From Acidobacteriota bacterium (GTDB lineage: Bacteria; Acidobacteriota; Terriglobia; Acidiferrales; UBA7541), in NCBI GenBank assembly GCA_003223215.1, contig QHYH01000093.1:1-64000 (forward strand): DNA of 64,000 bases, given 5' to 3'. Position numbers and translations under genes: made by a program. The notes under the pieces are model-generated. The model saw only the letters and a program-made list of their open reading frames with translations. It searched no databases and was not told the origin of the DNA. Below, piece by piece: positions 25,008-34,346 of this stretch (the first letter of the stretch is position 1; each line of letters begins with the position of its first letter).

Positions 25008-25351
25008 TACCTGTTCTCCTAGTCCCAGTCGGGATTGACAAAAAATGTTTCGGCGGGCTCTTGGTTCCGTCACAGTCTACGGTTTTCGCGGCCATTCTGC
25101 ACGTTGCAAATTTCTGGATTTGTGTCTCGCCCGGGGTGAGGGGCGGCGCATGGCATATTTTGTGATCCGCTCCGGACCTCCTGTCACGTAACCTTTGCTC
25201 TCTCCGGGCCGTCCTATATAGGCATAGACTAAGCTTCCGTAGCCTATGTCCCTTCGTCGGAGCCGCCCTTGGCGTTACCTTTAATGCCGTGCCTTTTGGC
25301 GGCTGGCTCGCACGAATGTAGGTTTTTTTTCAATCTGTTAGGAGCGAATGA
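25008..25351. other. Divergent intergenic region between cytochrome c and the MdtABC-like operon
   Basis: These 344 bp contain no gene. A 10-bp palindrome CCTATATAGG is at 25213-25222. ATAGGC at 25218-25223 pairs with GCCTAT at 25242-25247. It presumably holds both promoters, but no -35/-10 pair could be placed confidently. GGAG at 25341 precedes the adaptor ATG at normal spacing. Confidence 0.3.
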
Positions 25352-26701
25352 ATGGGGCAGCTCAAGTCGATGGACCTACGCGAACCCGGTAGCCACTCGG
25401 CGACCGACGCGTCGCCGGCCAAGCCCTCGAAGAGTCTTTGGTGGCTCTGGGTGGTAGTCATTGCCGGCATTGTCGTGGGCATTTGGTATTTTCGAGGCTC
25501 GCGAATCACTAGCGAGGCAGCCGACCCTTCTCTACCCGCAACGTCAGGCAGAGGCCGCGGTGGCGCCGGCGGAATGGGCAATTTTGTCGTGCCCGTCGTG
25601 GTTGCCGCCGCGCAGCGTGGCGATCTTCCTGTCTACTTCAACGGACTGGGAACCGTAACGGCATTTAACACCGTCACCGTGCGCAGCCGCGTGGACGGTC
25701 AAATTGTCAACGTGGCCTTCAAGGAAGGTCAGTACGTTCACGAGGGGGATGTTCTGGTCCAGATTGACCCACGACCTTTTCAAGTCCAGCTCGAACAGGC
25801 CGAGGGTCAGCTCGCCAAGGATCAGGCGCAGCGCAAGGACGCCGAAGTCAATCTCGAGCGCTACAAGCTTCTCTTTAAGGAAGGTGTCATCCCGCAGCAA
25901 CAGCTTGACACGCAGGCAGCATTGGTTGGCCAATTTGATGGCTCTATCACCTCGGATCAAAGCCAGATTGACAACGCCAAACTGCAACTCACCTATAGCC
26001 GCATCACCGCTCCCATCAGCGGCCGGGTCGGGCTGCGTTTGATTGACCCCGGCAATATCGTGCACGCGACCGACGCCAATGGCTTGGTGGTCATCACTCA
26101 GCTTCAGCCCATCGCCGTGCTCTTCAGCTTGCCCCAGGACGAGCTTCCCCAGGTCAATGCCAAGCTCCGTGCCGGGGTGCAGCTCACCGTCGACGCCTTC
26201 GACCGCGACGATACGCAAAAGATTGCCACTGGCAAATTGCTCACCATCGACAATCAAATCGACCCCACCACCGGCACCTATAAGCTCAAGTCTGTTTTTA
26301 ACAATTCAGACAATGCTCTTTTCCCCAATCAATTCGTGAACATGCACCTGCTGGTTGATACCAAGCACAATCTCACCATCCTGCCGACTGCTGCCATTCA
26401 ACGTGGTCCGCAAGGAACCTACGTCTATGCCGTTGGTAGCGACAACATCGTGAAAATCCATCCGGTCACCCTTGCGCAAAGCACCGGCAACCGCGTCGGC
26501 CTGAGCGATGGCTTGAATGCCGGCGAGTTGGTCGTCATTGATGGCCAGGACAAACTTCAGGACGGTAGCAGGGTCGCGCCCACGATCGCTAGCGGAAACA
26601 ATGGCGGCGCGCAAGCGTCAACCAACGCCACGCCTGGGAATCCTAGCGCGCCTCCGGCCCCCAATTCTCCGCGCCGCCAGTCGGGAGGTTCCCGGCGATG
26701 A
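25352..26701 (+). CDS. RND efflux periplasmic adaptor, MdtA-like
   Basis: This is a 449-residue membrane fusion protein. A single N-terminal transmembrane helix ([18 protein letters not shown], about residues 30-47) anchors it, without a lipobox. The barrel-sandwich motifs are [30 protein letters not shown] and the later [16 protein letters not shown], separated by the alpha-hairpin. The beta-barrel domain contains [15 protein letters not shown]. The C-terminus is Ser/Pro/Arg-rich. The start at 25352 has TAGGAG seven bases before it. The stop overlaps the first permease gene (ATGA). This operon brings no TolC-like channel, so it presumably borrows one. Confidence 0.9.
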   Translation: MGQLKSMDLREPGSHSATDASPAKPSKSLWWLWVVVIAGIVVGIWYFRGSRITSEAADPSLPATSGRGRGGAGGMGNFVVPVVVAAAQRGDLPVYFNGLGTVTAFNTVTVRSRVDGQIVNVAFKEGQYVHEGDVLVQIDPRPFQVQLEQAEGQLAKDQAQRKDAEVNLERYKLLFKEGVIPQQQLDTQAALVGQFDGSITSDQSQIDNAKLQLTYSRITAPISGRVGLRLIDPGNIVHATDANGLVVITQLQPIAVLFSLPQDELPQVNAKLRAGVQLTVDAFDRDDTQKIATGKLLTIDNQIDPTTGTYKLKSVFNNSDNALFPNQFVNMHLLVDTKHNLTILPTAAIQRGPQGTYVYAVGSDNIVKIHPVTLAQSTGNRVGLSDGLNAGELVVIDGQDKLQDGSRVAPTIASGNNGGAQASTNATPGNPSAPPAPNSPRRQSGGSRR

Positions 26702-29700
26702 GCCCGTCGCGGCCGTTTATTCTGCGGCCGGTTGCCACCACACTCCTCATGGTGGGAGTCATTCTGGTGGGCTGGGTCGCCTACCGGCAATTGCCGGTCT
26801 CGGCTCTGCCGCAAGTCGATTACCCCACCATTCAAGTGCAAACGTTTTATCCCGGCGGCAGCCCCGAGGTCATGGCTTCTTCGGTGACCGCGCCGCTCGA
26901 ACGCCAGTTCGGCCAGATCCCCGGGCTGAATCAGATGACCTCTACGAGTTCGTTCGGATGCTCCCTCATCACCTTGCAGTTCGTGCTCGACCTCAACATT
27001 GACGTCGCCGAGCAGGAAGTTCAGGCGGCCATCAATGGCGCCTCGAATCTCCTCCCACAGGGCCTGCCCAATCCGCCCATCTACAGTAAGATCAATCCGG
27101 CGGACGCGCCTATTCTGACGCTCGCCCTTGCTTCTGACAGCCTTCCGCTTTCCAAGGTGGAAGACTTGGCGGACACCGCCTTCGCGCAGAAAATCTCCCA
27201 GCTTTCCGGCGTCGGATTGGTTAGCATCAGCGGCGGCCAGCGTCCCGCCGTTCGCATTCAAGCGAATCCCACCGCGCTTGCTTCCTACGGCCTGAGTCTC
27301 GAAGACCTCCGCACTGCACTCGCCCAGGCCAATGTGGACATGGCCAAGGGCACGTTTGACGGTTTGCACCAGGCCTATACCATCGGCGCGAACGACCAGT
27401 TGCTGTCGAGCGATGGCTACAAGCCGCTGATCATTGCGTATCGCAACGGCGCGCCGGTCCGCGTCCGTGACGTCGCGAACGTCATCGACGGCGTGGAAAA
27501 TGACAAGCAGGCCGCATGGGCCAATAAGAATCCCGCTGTCATTCTCAATATTCAGCGCCAGCCCGGCGCCAACATCATCGCCGTGGTCGATCGCGTGAAG
27601 AAGCTTCTCCCGCAGCTTCAAGCTGCCCTTCCCGCTGCGGTCAAAGTGGATATTCTCACCGATCGCACCACCACCATCCGCGCGTCCGTGGACGACGTCC
27701 AATTCACGCTGGTGCTCACCATCGCCCTGGTCGTGATGGTCATTTTTCTTTTCCTCCGCAGCGTCCGCGCTACGGTCATTCCCAGCATTGCCGTGCCCTT
27801 GTCGCTGGTCGGTACTTTCGGCGTGATGTATCTCTTGGGCTATAGCCTCAACAACTTATCCCTCATGGCGCTCACCATTTCCACCGGCTTCGTCGTCGAC
27901 GACGCCATCGTCATGATTGAAAACATCAGCCGTTTTATCGAAGCCGGCGACTCGCCTCTACAAGCGGCGCTAAAAGGTTCCGAGCAAATCGGCTTCACCA
28001 TCGTCTCGCTGACCGTCTCGCTGATTGCCGTGCTCATTCCTTTGCTCTTCATGGGCGACATCGTTGGCCGCCTTTTCCGCGAATTTGCCGTCACCCTGGC
28101 CGTCACGATTCTGGTTTCCGCATTCGTCTCCCTCACGCTCACGCCCATGATGTCCGCCAAGCTTCTCCGCCATCAGAAAAAAGAAGAAGAGAGCTGGTTC
28201 TATCGCAAGTCGGAAGACGCCTTCAACGCGGTGATCGCCTTTTATGGCCGCACGCTGCAATTTGTGCTGCGCTATCGCACCACCACGCTGCTGGTTACCG
28301 TCGGGACGCTCGTCGGCACCATTCTGCTTTATATCTACGTGCCCAAAGGTTTCTTTCCGGTGCAGGACACCGGCGTCATTATCGGTGTCTCCGATGCTCC
28401 GCAAAATGTTTCGTTTGCTGCTATGTCTCGGCGCCAGCAGGCTCTGGTAGATGTGATTTTGAAAGATCCCGCCGTCGAAAGCCTTTCCTCGTTCATCGGC
28501 ATTGACGGCACCAATACCACGCTCAACACCGGCCGGCTTCAGATCAACCTCCGACCGCTGGCCGAGCGCAAAATTAGCGCTTCCGACGTGATTCGCCGCC
28601 TTCAGCCGGAGCTTGCCAAAGTTGACGGCGTCTCGCTCTTCTTGCAGCCTGTTCAGGACTTGACCGTCGAAGATCGCGTCAGCCGCACGCAATTCCAGTA
28701 CAGCCTCGAAGACGTCGACCCGAAAGAGCTTGCATACTGGACTTCGAGCTTCATGGACAAGTTGAAATCGCTCCCGGAGTTGCGCGACGTCGCCAGCGAC
28801 CAGTTGAACCAGGGCCTGCTTGCCTCTCTGGTGATTGACCGTGACACCGCGTCGCGCCTCGGCATTCTCCCGGCCGACATCGACAATACGCTCTACGACG
28901 CCTACGGCCAGCGCCAGGTCTCCACCATCTTTACGCAACTGAACCAATATCACGTCGTCCTCGAAGTTGATCCGCAATTCCAGCAGGATCCCGAGGCTTT
29001 GAAAAACCTCTACGTCAAATCCTCCAACGGCGCGCAAGTTCCGCTCAGTTCCTTCACGCACTTCGATCCCGCCGATACCGCGCTGGCCTTAAACCATCAG
29101 GGCCAGTTTCCTGTCGTGACGATTTCCTTCAACCTCGCTCCTGGTGCGGCGCTCGGCGATGCCGTCGACGCCGTGAATCGTGCCAAGCAGGAATTGAACA
29201 TGCCGCCCAGCATTCAGGGTACATTCCAAGGCACCGCGGCCGCCTTCCTCCGGTCTCTTTCCAATGAGCCCATCTTGATATTGGCTGCGGTCATCACCGT
29301 TTACATTGTTCTCGGCGTTTTGTACGAAAGCTACATCCATCCGATTACGATTCTTTCCACGCTTCCTTCCGCCGGAGTCGGCGCCATCCTTGCCCTCCTG
29401 CTTTGTCGCACGGAATTTGGCGTCGTCGCGCTCATTGGCATCATCCTGCTGATCGGCATCGTCAAGAAAAACGCCATCATGATGATTGACTTCGCGCTCG
29501 AAGCTGAACGCAAGGAAGGCAAGTCTCCGCTCGACTCCATTTACGAAGCCTGCCTGCTGCGTTTCCGGCCCATCATGATGACCACGATGGCCGCGCTGCT
29601 CGGCGGTTTGCCTCTTGCGCTCGGAACCGGCGTCGGTTCCGAGTTGCGCCGTCCACTCGGCATCACCATCGTTGGCGGCTTGATTCTCAGCCAATTGCTG

Positions 29701-29805
29701 ACCCTCTATACCACCCCTGTCGTCTACCTCGCTTTTGACTGGCTTAGCCGCCGCTTCGAGTTTCACATCGGCAATCCCATTGAGGAGCCTTCGCCCGGAG
29801 ATTAG
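26698..29805 (+). CDS. RND efflux permease, MdtB-like
   Basis: This is a 1035-residue inner-membrane RND pump subunit. The N-terminus [23 protein letters not shown] is TM1. TM4 carries the proton-relay pair in [19 protein letters not shown]10-12 contain [19 protein letters not shown] and [16 protein letters not shown]. The protein is closely related to the next gene throughout, and the pair resembles MdtB/MdtC, which assemble as a heterotrimer in Enterobacteria. It overlaps the adaptor by 4 bp, and the next permease starts one base after its stop, so expression is coupled. Confidence 0.92.
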   Translation: MSPSRPFILRPVATTLLMVGVILVGWVAYRQLPVSALPQVDYPTIQVQTFYPGGSPEVMASSVTAPLERQFGQIPGLNQMTSTSSFGCSLITLQFVLDLNIDVAEQEVQAAINGASNLLPQGLPNPPIYSKINPADAPILTLALASDSLPLSKVEDLADTAFAQKISQLSGVGLVSISGGQRPAVRIQANPTALASYGLSLEDLRTALAQANVDMAKGTFDGLHQAYTIGANDQLLSSDGYKPLIIAYRNGAPVRVRDVANVIDGVENDKQAAWANKNPAVILNIQRQPGANIIAVVDRVKKLLPQLQAALPAAVKVDILTDRTTTIRASVDDVQFTLVLTIALVVMVIFLFLRSVRATVIPSIAVPLSLVGTFGVMYLLGYSLNNLSLMALTISTGFVVDDAIVMIENISRFIEAGDSPLQAALKGSEQIGFTIVSLTVSLIAVLIPLLFMGDIVGRLFREFAVTLAVTILVSAFVSLTLTPMMSAKLLRHQKKEEESWFYRKSEDAFNAVIAFYGRTLQFVLRYRTTTLLVTVGTLVGTILLYIYVPKGFFPVQDTGVIIGVSDAPQNVSFAAMSRRQQALVDVILKDPAVESLSSFIGIDGTNTTLNTGRLQINLRPLAERKISASDVIRRLQPELAKVDGVSLFLQPVQDLTVEDRVSRTQFQYSLEDVDPKELAYWTSSFMDKLKSLPELRDVASDQLNQGLLASLVIDRDTASRLGILPADIDNTLYDAYGQRQVSTIFTQLNQYHVVLEVDPQFQQDPEALKNLYVKSSNGAQVPLSSFTHFDPADTALALNHQGQFPVVTISFNLAPGAALGDAVDAVNRAKQELNMPPSIQGTFQGTAAAFLRSLSNEPILILAAVITVYIVLGVLYESYIHPITILSTLPSAGVGAILALLLCRTEFGVVALIGIILLIGIVKKNAIMMIDFALEAERKEGKSPLDSIYEACLLRFRPIMMTTMAALLGGLPLALGTGVGSELRRPLGITIVGGLILSQLLTLYTTPVVYLAFDWLSRRFEFHIGNPIEEPSPGD

Positions 29806-32800
29806 ATGGAACACCTGCATGTCTCTTCCAATTTCTCGGCGCCCTTTATCCGAAGGCCGGTAGCTACGTCGCTGATCACCGTCGCCATTCTGCTTTCCGG
29901 CGTCGTCGCTTTCCGCTTCCTGCCCGTCGCGCCTCTTCCGCAAGTGGATTTTCCGACCATCTCTGTTGGCGCGAACCTGCCTGGAGCCAGCCCTGTAACC
30001 ATGGCTTCGGCCGTCGCCACGCCTCTCGAGCGCCAGTTCGGCCGCATCGCCGGCGTCACGCAGATGACTTCTTCGAGCGGCCTCGGCTCCACAAACATCA
30101 CTCTGCAATTTGAACTCAATCGCGACATCAACGCCGCGGCCCGCGACGTGCAAGCCGCCATCAATGCCGCCCGCAGCCAGCTCCCGGCCGACCTTCCCAG
30201 CCAGCCCAACTACCGCAAGGTCAATCCTGCCGACTCTCCCATCCTGATGCTTGCGCTGACCTCGGACAATGTTCCTCCGGCGCAGATCTATGACGCTGCC
30301 GATTCCATCCTGGCCCAGAAGTTAGCGCAAGTCGAAGGGGTCGGCCAGGTGTTTACCTGGGGTAGTGCGCGCCCGGCCGTTCGCGTCGAGGCCAATCCCG
30401 ACCAGCTCAACAGCTACGGAATTAGCCTCGAGCAGATTCGCAAGTCCCTGCAATCTGCTAACGCTAATCTTGCCAAAGGCCTGCTCTCAGACAACCAGCA
30501 AATGTGGTTCGTTGCAGCCACCGACCAGCTTTTCAAAGCCTACGAATATGAGCCCTTAATCGTTGCCGGACATCAGGGCGCTCCCGTGCGCCTGCGCGAC
30601 ATCTCGGAAGTCGTCGACTCCGTCGAAGATACGCGCAACCTGGGCCTCTCCAACGGCAAGCGCGGTGTCCTGATGGCCATCTTCCGTCAGCCTGGCGCCA
30701 ACATGATCGATACCGTCGACCGCATCATGGCCCTCCTTCCCTTGCTGCGCGCCTCGATTTCTCCGTCTCTGCATCTCACCGTTGCCGTCGATCGCACTAC
30801 CACCATTCGCTCTTCGGTCCGCGACGTCGAAATCGCCCTCAGCATTTCCATCTTGCTGGTCGTCTTCGTTGTTTTTGCCTTTTTGAGAAACGTCTGGGCC
30901 ACCATCATTCCCAGCGTGGCCGTGCCTCTCTCTCTGATCGGTACCTTCGGCGTCATGTATCTCTGCAACTATAGCCTCGACAATTTGTCTCTCATGGCGC
31001 TCACCATCTCCACGGGATTCGTCGTGGACGATGCCATCGTGGTCATTGAAAACATCACCCGCCACATCGAAAACGGCATGAAACCCTTCGCCGCCGCCAT
31101 GAAGGGCGCCAGCGAAATCGGCTTCACCGTTCTCTCCATGAGTACTTCGCTCGTCGCTGTCTTTATTCCCATCCTGATGATGGGGGGCATCGTGGGGCGT
31201 CTGTTCCGCGAGTTCGCGGTAGTGCTCAGCGTGGCCATCGGCGTTTCACTTTTCGTTTCGCTCACGACCACGCCGATGATGTGCGCGCGTTTCCTGCGCC
31301 ACGAGAATGGACAGCACAATCGTCTTTACCGTTTTTCGGAAGGCGCCTTCAATGGTCTTCTCCGTACCTACGACGTCTCGCTCCGCTGGGTTCTCCGCCA
31401 TCAATTCCTCATTTTGTTGGTTACGCTTGGCACCGTCTGCCTGAACCTTTATCTCTTCGTGAAAACTCCCAAGGGATTTTTCCCACAGCAGGATACCGGC
31501 CGCTTCACTGGCTTGGTCCAGGGTGATCAGGATTTGTCGTTTGCCGCCATGTCCCAGAAAATGCGGCAATTTACCGACATTGTGATGAGCGACCCTGCGG
31601 TGGAGTCCGTCACTTCGTTCACCGGCGGCGGCAGCGGGGGCAGCACCGCCCGCATGTTTGGCCAGCTTAAGCCGCTCGGGGAGCGCAAAATCAGCGTCGA
31701 CCAGGTTATCGCGCGCATTCGCGCCAAAACCGCGAAAATTCCCGGCGCAGCCTTATACCTGCAGGCGGTTCAGGACCTCAGCATGGGTGGGCGCATGGGC
31801 GGCGCTCAATACCAATACACTTTGCAGGCGGACAACCTCTCCGATCTCACCTACTGGGCGCCCATCCTGCAGCGCAAGCTCGCTACGATTCCGGAGCTGC
31901 GCGATGTGAACAGCGATCAGCAATTAAAAGGTCTTCAGAGTTCCCTGGTGATCGACCGCGACACCGCTTCGCGCCTCGGCGTCGCGGTTCAGGACATCGA
32001 CAACACCTTGGGCGACGCTTTCGGTCAGCGCCAGGTCTCCAACATTTATAAAGGTCTGAATCAATATCACGTGGTCCTGGAAGTCGCCCCGGAGATGCAA
32101 CGCTCACCGGAAGCGTTGAAATCCATCTATGTTCCCTCGAACTCCGGCAAGCTCGTTCCGCTCAGCGCGTTCGCGCACTACGAACCTTCCAACACCGCGC
32201 TTTCCGTCAACCATCAAGGCATCTTCCCGGCGATTACGCTTTCCTTCAACCTCGCTCCCGGCGCCTCTCTTGGCCCTGCCGTCGATCATATTGAAGCGGC
32301 CCGCCGCGAACTTAAGGTGCCTAACACCGTCCACGCCACGTTTCAGGGCACCGCGCAGGCCTTTCAGGACTCTCTCACGAACCAAAAAGTGCTGATCATC
32401 ACCGCGCTCGCCGCCGTCTACATCGTTCTGGGAATTCTTTACGAGAGCTTCATCCATCCCATCACCATTCTTTCCACGATTCCTTCCGCCGGCATCGGTG
32501 CGCTTCTCGCGATTCAGATCATCAAGTCGGACCTGAACATCATCGCGCTCATTGGCATCATCCTCCTGATCGGCATCGTAAAGAAAAACGCAATCTTGAT
32601 GATCGATTTCGCGGTGCAGGTGGAGCGCGAGGAGAACAAGTCGCCCGTCGAAGCGATTTACAAAGCCGGCCTGTTGCGTTTCCGGCCGATTTTGATGACC
32701 ACGATGGCTGCGCTGCTCGGCGCCATGCCCCTGGCTCTCGGCAGCGGCGTTGGCTCCGAGCTCCGCCGCCCGCTTGGCATCACGATCGTGGGCGGCCTCA

Positions 32801-32931
32801 TTCTCAGCCAGATGCTTACGCTGTTCACCACTCCGGTCGTTTACATCTATATGGACCGTCTGCAATCCTGGCTGCGCGGTGCATTCGGCGCGGCTCCCGC
32901 GCCGATTCACGCTCCCGCGCAATCCGACTGA
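29806..32931 (+). CDS. RND efflux permease, MdtC-like (second permease of the operon)
   Basis: This 1041-residue RND pump is a paralogue of the preceding gene. It has the same TM1 region (FIRRPVATSLITVAILLSGVVAF), the same TM4 relay [17 protein letters not shown] and the same TM10 [19 protein letters not shown]. An in-frame ATG follows immediately after the upstream TAG (no gap), a hallmark of stoichiometric expression. By analogy with MdtBC, the two permeases likely form a mixed trimer in the inner membrane and export amphiphilic compounds. Substrate is unknown. It is the last gene of the operon; no clear terminator is visible before 33003. Confidence 0.92.
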   Translation: MEHLHVSSNFSAPFIRRPVATSLITVAILLSGVVAFRFLPVAPLPQVDFPTISVGANLPGASPVTMASAVATPLERQFGRIAGVTQMTSSSGLGSTNITLQFELNRDINAAARDVQAAINAARSQLPADLPSQPNYRKVNPADSPILMLALTSDNVPPAQIYDAADSILAQKLAQVEGVGQVFTWGSARPAVRVEANPDQLNSYGISLEQIRKSLQSANANLAKGLLSDNQQMWFVAATDQLFKAYEYEPLIVAGHQGAPVRLRDISEVVDSVEDTRNLGLSNGKRGVLMAIFRQPGANMIDTVDRIMALLPLLRASISPSLHLTVAVDRTTTIRSSVRDVEIALSISILLVVFVVFAFLRNVWATIIPSVAVPLSLIGTFGVMYLCNYSLDNLSLMALTISTGFVVDDAIVVIENITRHIENGMKPFAAAMKGASEIGFTVLSMSTSLVAVFIPILMMGGIVGRLFREFAVVLSVAIGVSLFVSLTTTPMMCARFLRHENGQHNRLYRFSEGAFNGLLRTYDVSLRWVLRHQFLILLVTLGTVCLNLYLFVKTPKGFFPQQDTGRFTGLVQGDQDLSFAAMSQKMRQFTDIVMSDPAVESVTSFTGGGSGGSTARMFGQLKPLGERKISVDQVIARIRAKTAKIPGAALYLQAVQDLSMGGRMGGAQYQYTLQADNLSDLTYWAPILQRKLATIPELRDVNSDQQLKGLQSSLVIDRDTASRLGVAVQDIDNTLGDAFGQRQVSNIYKGLNQYHVVLEVAPEMQRSPEALKSIYVPSNSGKLVPLSAFAHYEPSNTALSVNHQGIFPAITLSFNLAPGASLGPAVDHIEAARRELKVPNTVHATFQGTAQAFQDSLTNQKVLIITALAAVYIVLGILYESFIHPITILSTIPSAGIGALLAIQIIKSDLNIIALIGIILLIGIVKKNAILMIDFAVQVEREENKSPVEAIYKAGLLRFRPILMTTMAALLGAMPLALGSGVGSELRRPLGITIVGGLILSQMLTLFTTPVVYIYMDRLQSWLRGAFGAAPAPIHAPAQSD

Positions 32932-33002
32932 AGCGCATCAGTGCTCAGTTGTCCGTGTTCAGTTCTTGGCCGTTTTCAGTTTTCTAATTTCCGTTTTCCG
33001 GT

Positions 33003-33962
33003 CTACGAACTTCCAATCAACCATCCCGTCAGAAACACCAGCACACCGCCCACCACCACCTGAAACGTCGCCTGCAGGAACGGCGTGTCCATGTATTTGT
33101 GCCGTACGTAGCTGATGACGCACAGCTCCACGGCCACTACGGCCACGGCAACGAGGGTCGCCACGCGAAAGCTGGAAATCAGGAAGGGAAGGGTGTGACC
33201 GATGCCCCCGGCCGTGGTCATGAGCCCCGTTACTCCGCCGCGGAGCCATGGCGAACCGCGTCCCGTTAGCGAGCCGTCGTCGGAAAGCCCTTCGGAAAAT
33301 GCCATGGAAATTCCCGCCCCAATCGAGGCCGCCAGCCCGACCAGGAACGCGTCCGAGCTGTGCCGCGTGGCAAATGCTGCCGCGAACAGCGGCGCCAGCG
33401 TGGAAACCGAGCCATCCATCAGCCCCGCCAAGCCCGGCTGCACAACCTGCAGCAAAAACAGCTTGCGGTGCGACTCTTCTTCCTGCGCTTTCGCGGTGGC
33501 GGTAAGATGCTTTTCTTCCAATTCGCCCGCGGTGCGCGTGTGCTTGCGCTCTTCGTCGGCAAGTTGGTTCAGCAATTCGCGCGTCGAGACGTCGCTGGTC
33601 CGGCTGGCCGCCTTGTGATAGAAGCGCTGCGCCTCCAGCTCCATCAACTCGGCTTGCTTCCGCGCGACTTTCACGCGGAGCGGACGCACCAGCCACACCG
33701 GCCTCCGCTGGAGGAACCCTTTCACATTCTCGCGGCGAATCAGCGGAATGTGTTCGCCGAAGCGCTGCCGAAACATGGTAATCAGCCGGTCGCGGTGCAC
33801 CGCTTCTTCCTTGCGCATGTCCTCGAACATCTCTGCTGTCGAGGGATACTCCTCGCGCAGCGCATCGGCAAAATCCCCGTAAATGCGCCCGTCCTCTTCC
33901 TCCGCACCGATGGCGACGGCCAGAATTTCTTTTTCGGTCAGGTCTTTGAATTTCTTCAGCAT
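33003..33962 (-). CDS. mbfA: Er-VIT1 family iron exporter (MbfA-type: ferritin-like domain + VIT1)
   Basis: This 319-residue fusion has an N-terminal erythrin/ferritin-like four-helix domain with the expected acidic and His ligands (IGAEEEDGRIY, MRKEEAVHRDRL, LMELEAQRFYH, LADEERKH). The C-terminal VIT1/CCC1 membrane domain has about five helices (LLQVVQPGLAGLMDGSVSTLAP, VGLAASIGAGISMAFSEGLSDDG). Characterised MbfA proteins of alpha-proteobacteria export iron and protect against iron/peroxide stress. The ATG at 33962 begins right before the ferritin-like domain (MLKKFKDLTEKE); the upstream extension looks non-conserved. It is convergent with the RND operon and appears monocistronic. Confidence 0.88.
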   Translation of the reverse strand: MLKKFKDLTEKEILAVAIGAEEEDGRIYGDFADALREEYPSTAEMFEDMRKEEAVHRDRLITMFRQRFGEHIPLIRRENVKGFLQRRPVWLVRPLRVKVARKQAELMELEAQRFYHKAASRTSDVSTRELLNQLADEERKHTRTAGELEEKHLTATAKAQEEESHRKLFLLQVVQPGLAGLMDGSVSTLAPLFAAAFATRHSSDAFLVGLAASIGAGISMAFSEGLSDDGSLTGRGSPWLRGGVTGLMTTAGGIGHTLPFLISSFRVATLVAVAVVAVELCVISYVRHKYMDTPFLQATFQVVVGGVLVFLTGWLIGSS

Positions 33963-34346
33963 CGTCCTCGCCCTGGTCCAAATAGAGGAGTAAGAATCGC
34001 ACAAAGGGGACGGGGAAGTCATCCTGGCTGACGGGCCTTGGCATGCGTCTCCGCCGCGATGCTGCTTTTGGTTTGCGGCATTTCTGCGAAAGACGGTCCA
34101 AAAAGAGAATCGGGATGGTCCTCCTGCCGCGTCTTGCTCTTCGTGGATGGCGGAAAGGTTGCGAAGAAGAATCTGAGCTGAAGATAGGCCAAGGTGGCCG
34201 CGGCGCCGGGAGAAGCGGCTCCGAACGAGAAGGACGGTGACAAAAGGAGAAGTCTTCGTCGCCTTAGCCCTGCACTCGAGCGCTATATGGCGGAAACACT
34301 AGAACGGAAGCGCGATGCCGGAGCCCGGCCTCCCAAGGGCTGAACC
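33963..34346. other. Intergenic region upstream of mbfA
   Basis: These 384 bp lie between two minus-strand genes. I see no convincing gene, hairpin terminator or Fur/Irr-like box here. A 74-codon minus-strand frame exists but has low-complexity, non-conserved text. Confidence 0.3.

Noticed and set aside
26557-30153. Minus-strand frames inside the MdtABC-like operon
   Set aside because: All are antisense to genes with clear RND and adaptor motifs; the products have no recognisable domain.
34019-34243. 74-codon minus-strand frame upstream of mbfA
   Set aside because: No ribosome site, biased Ser/Pro/Lys text and no family resemblance.
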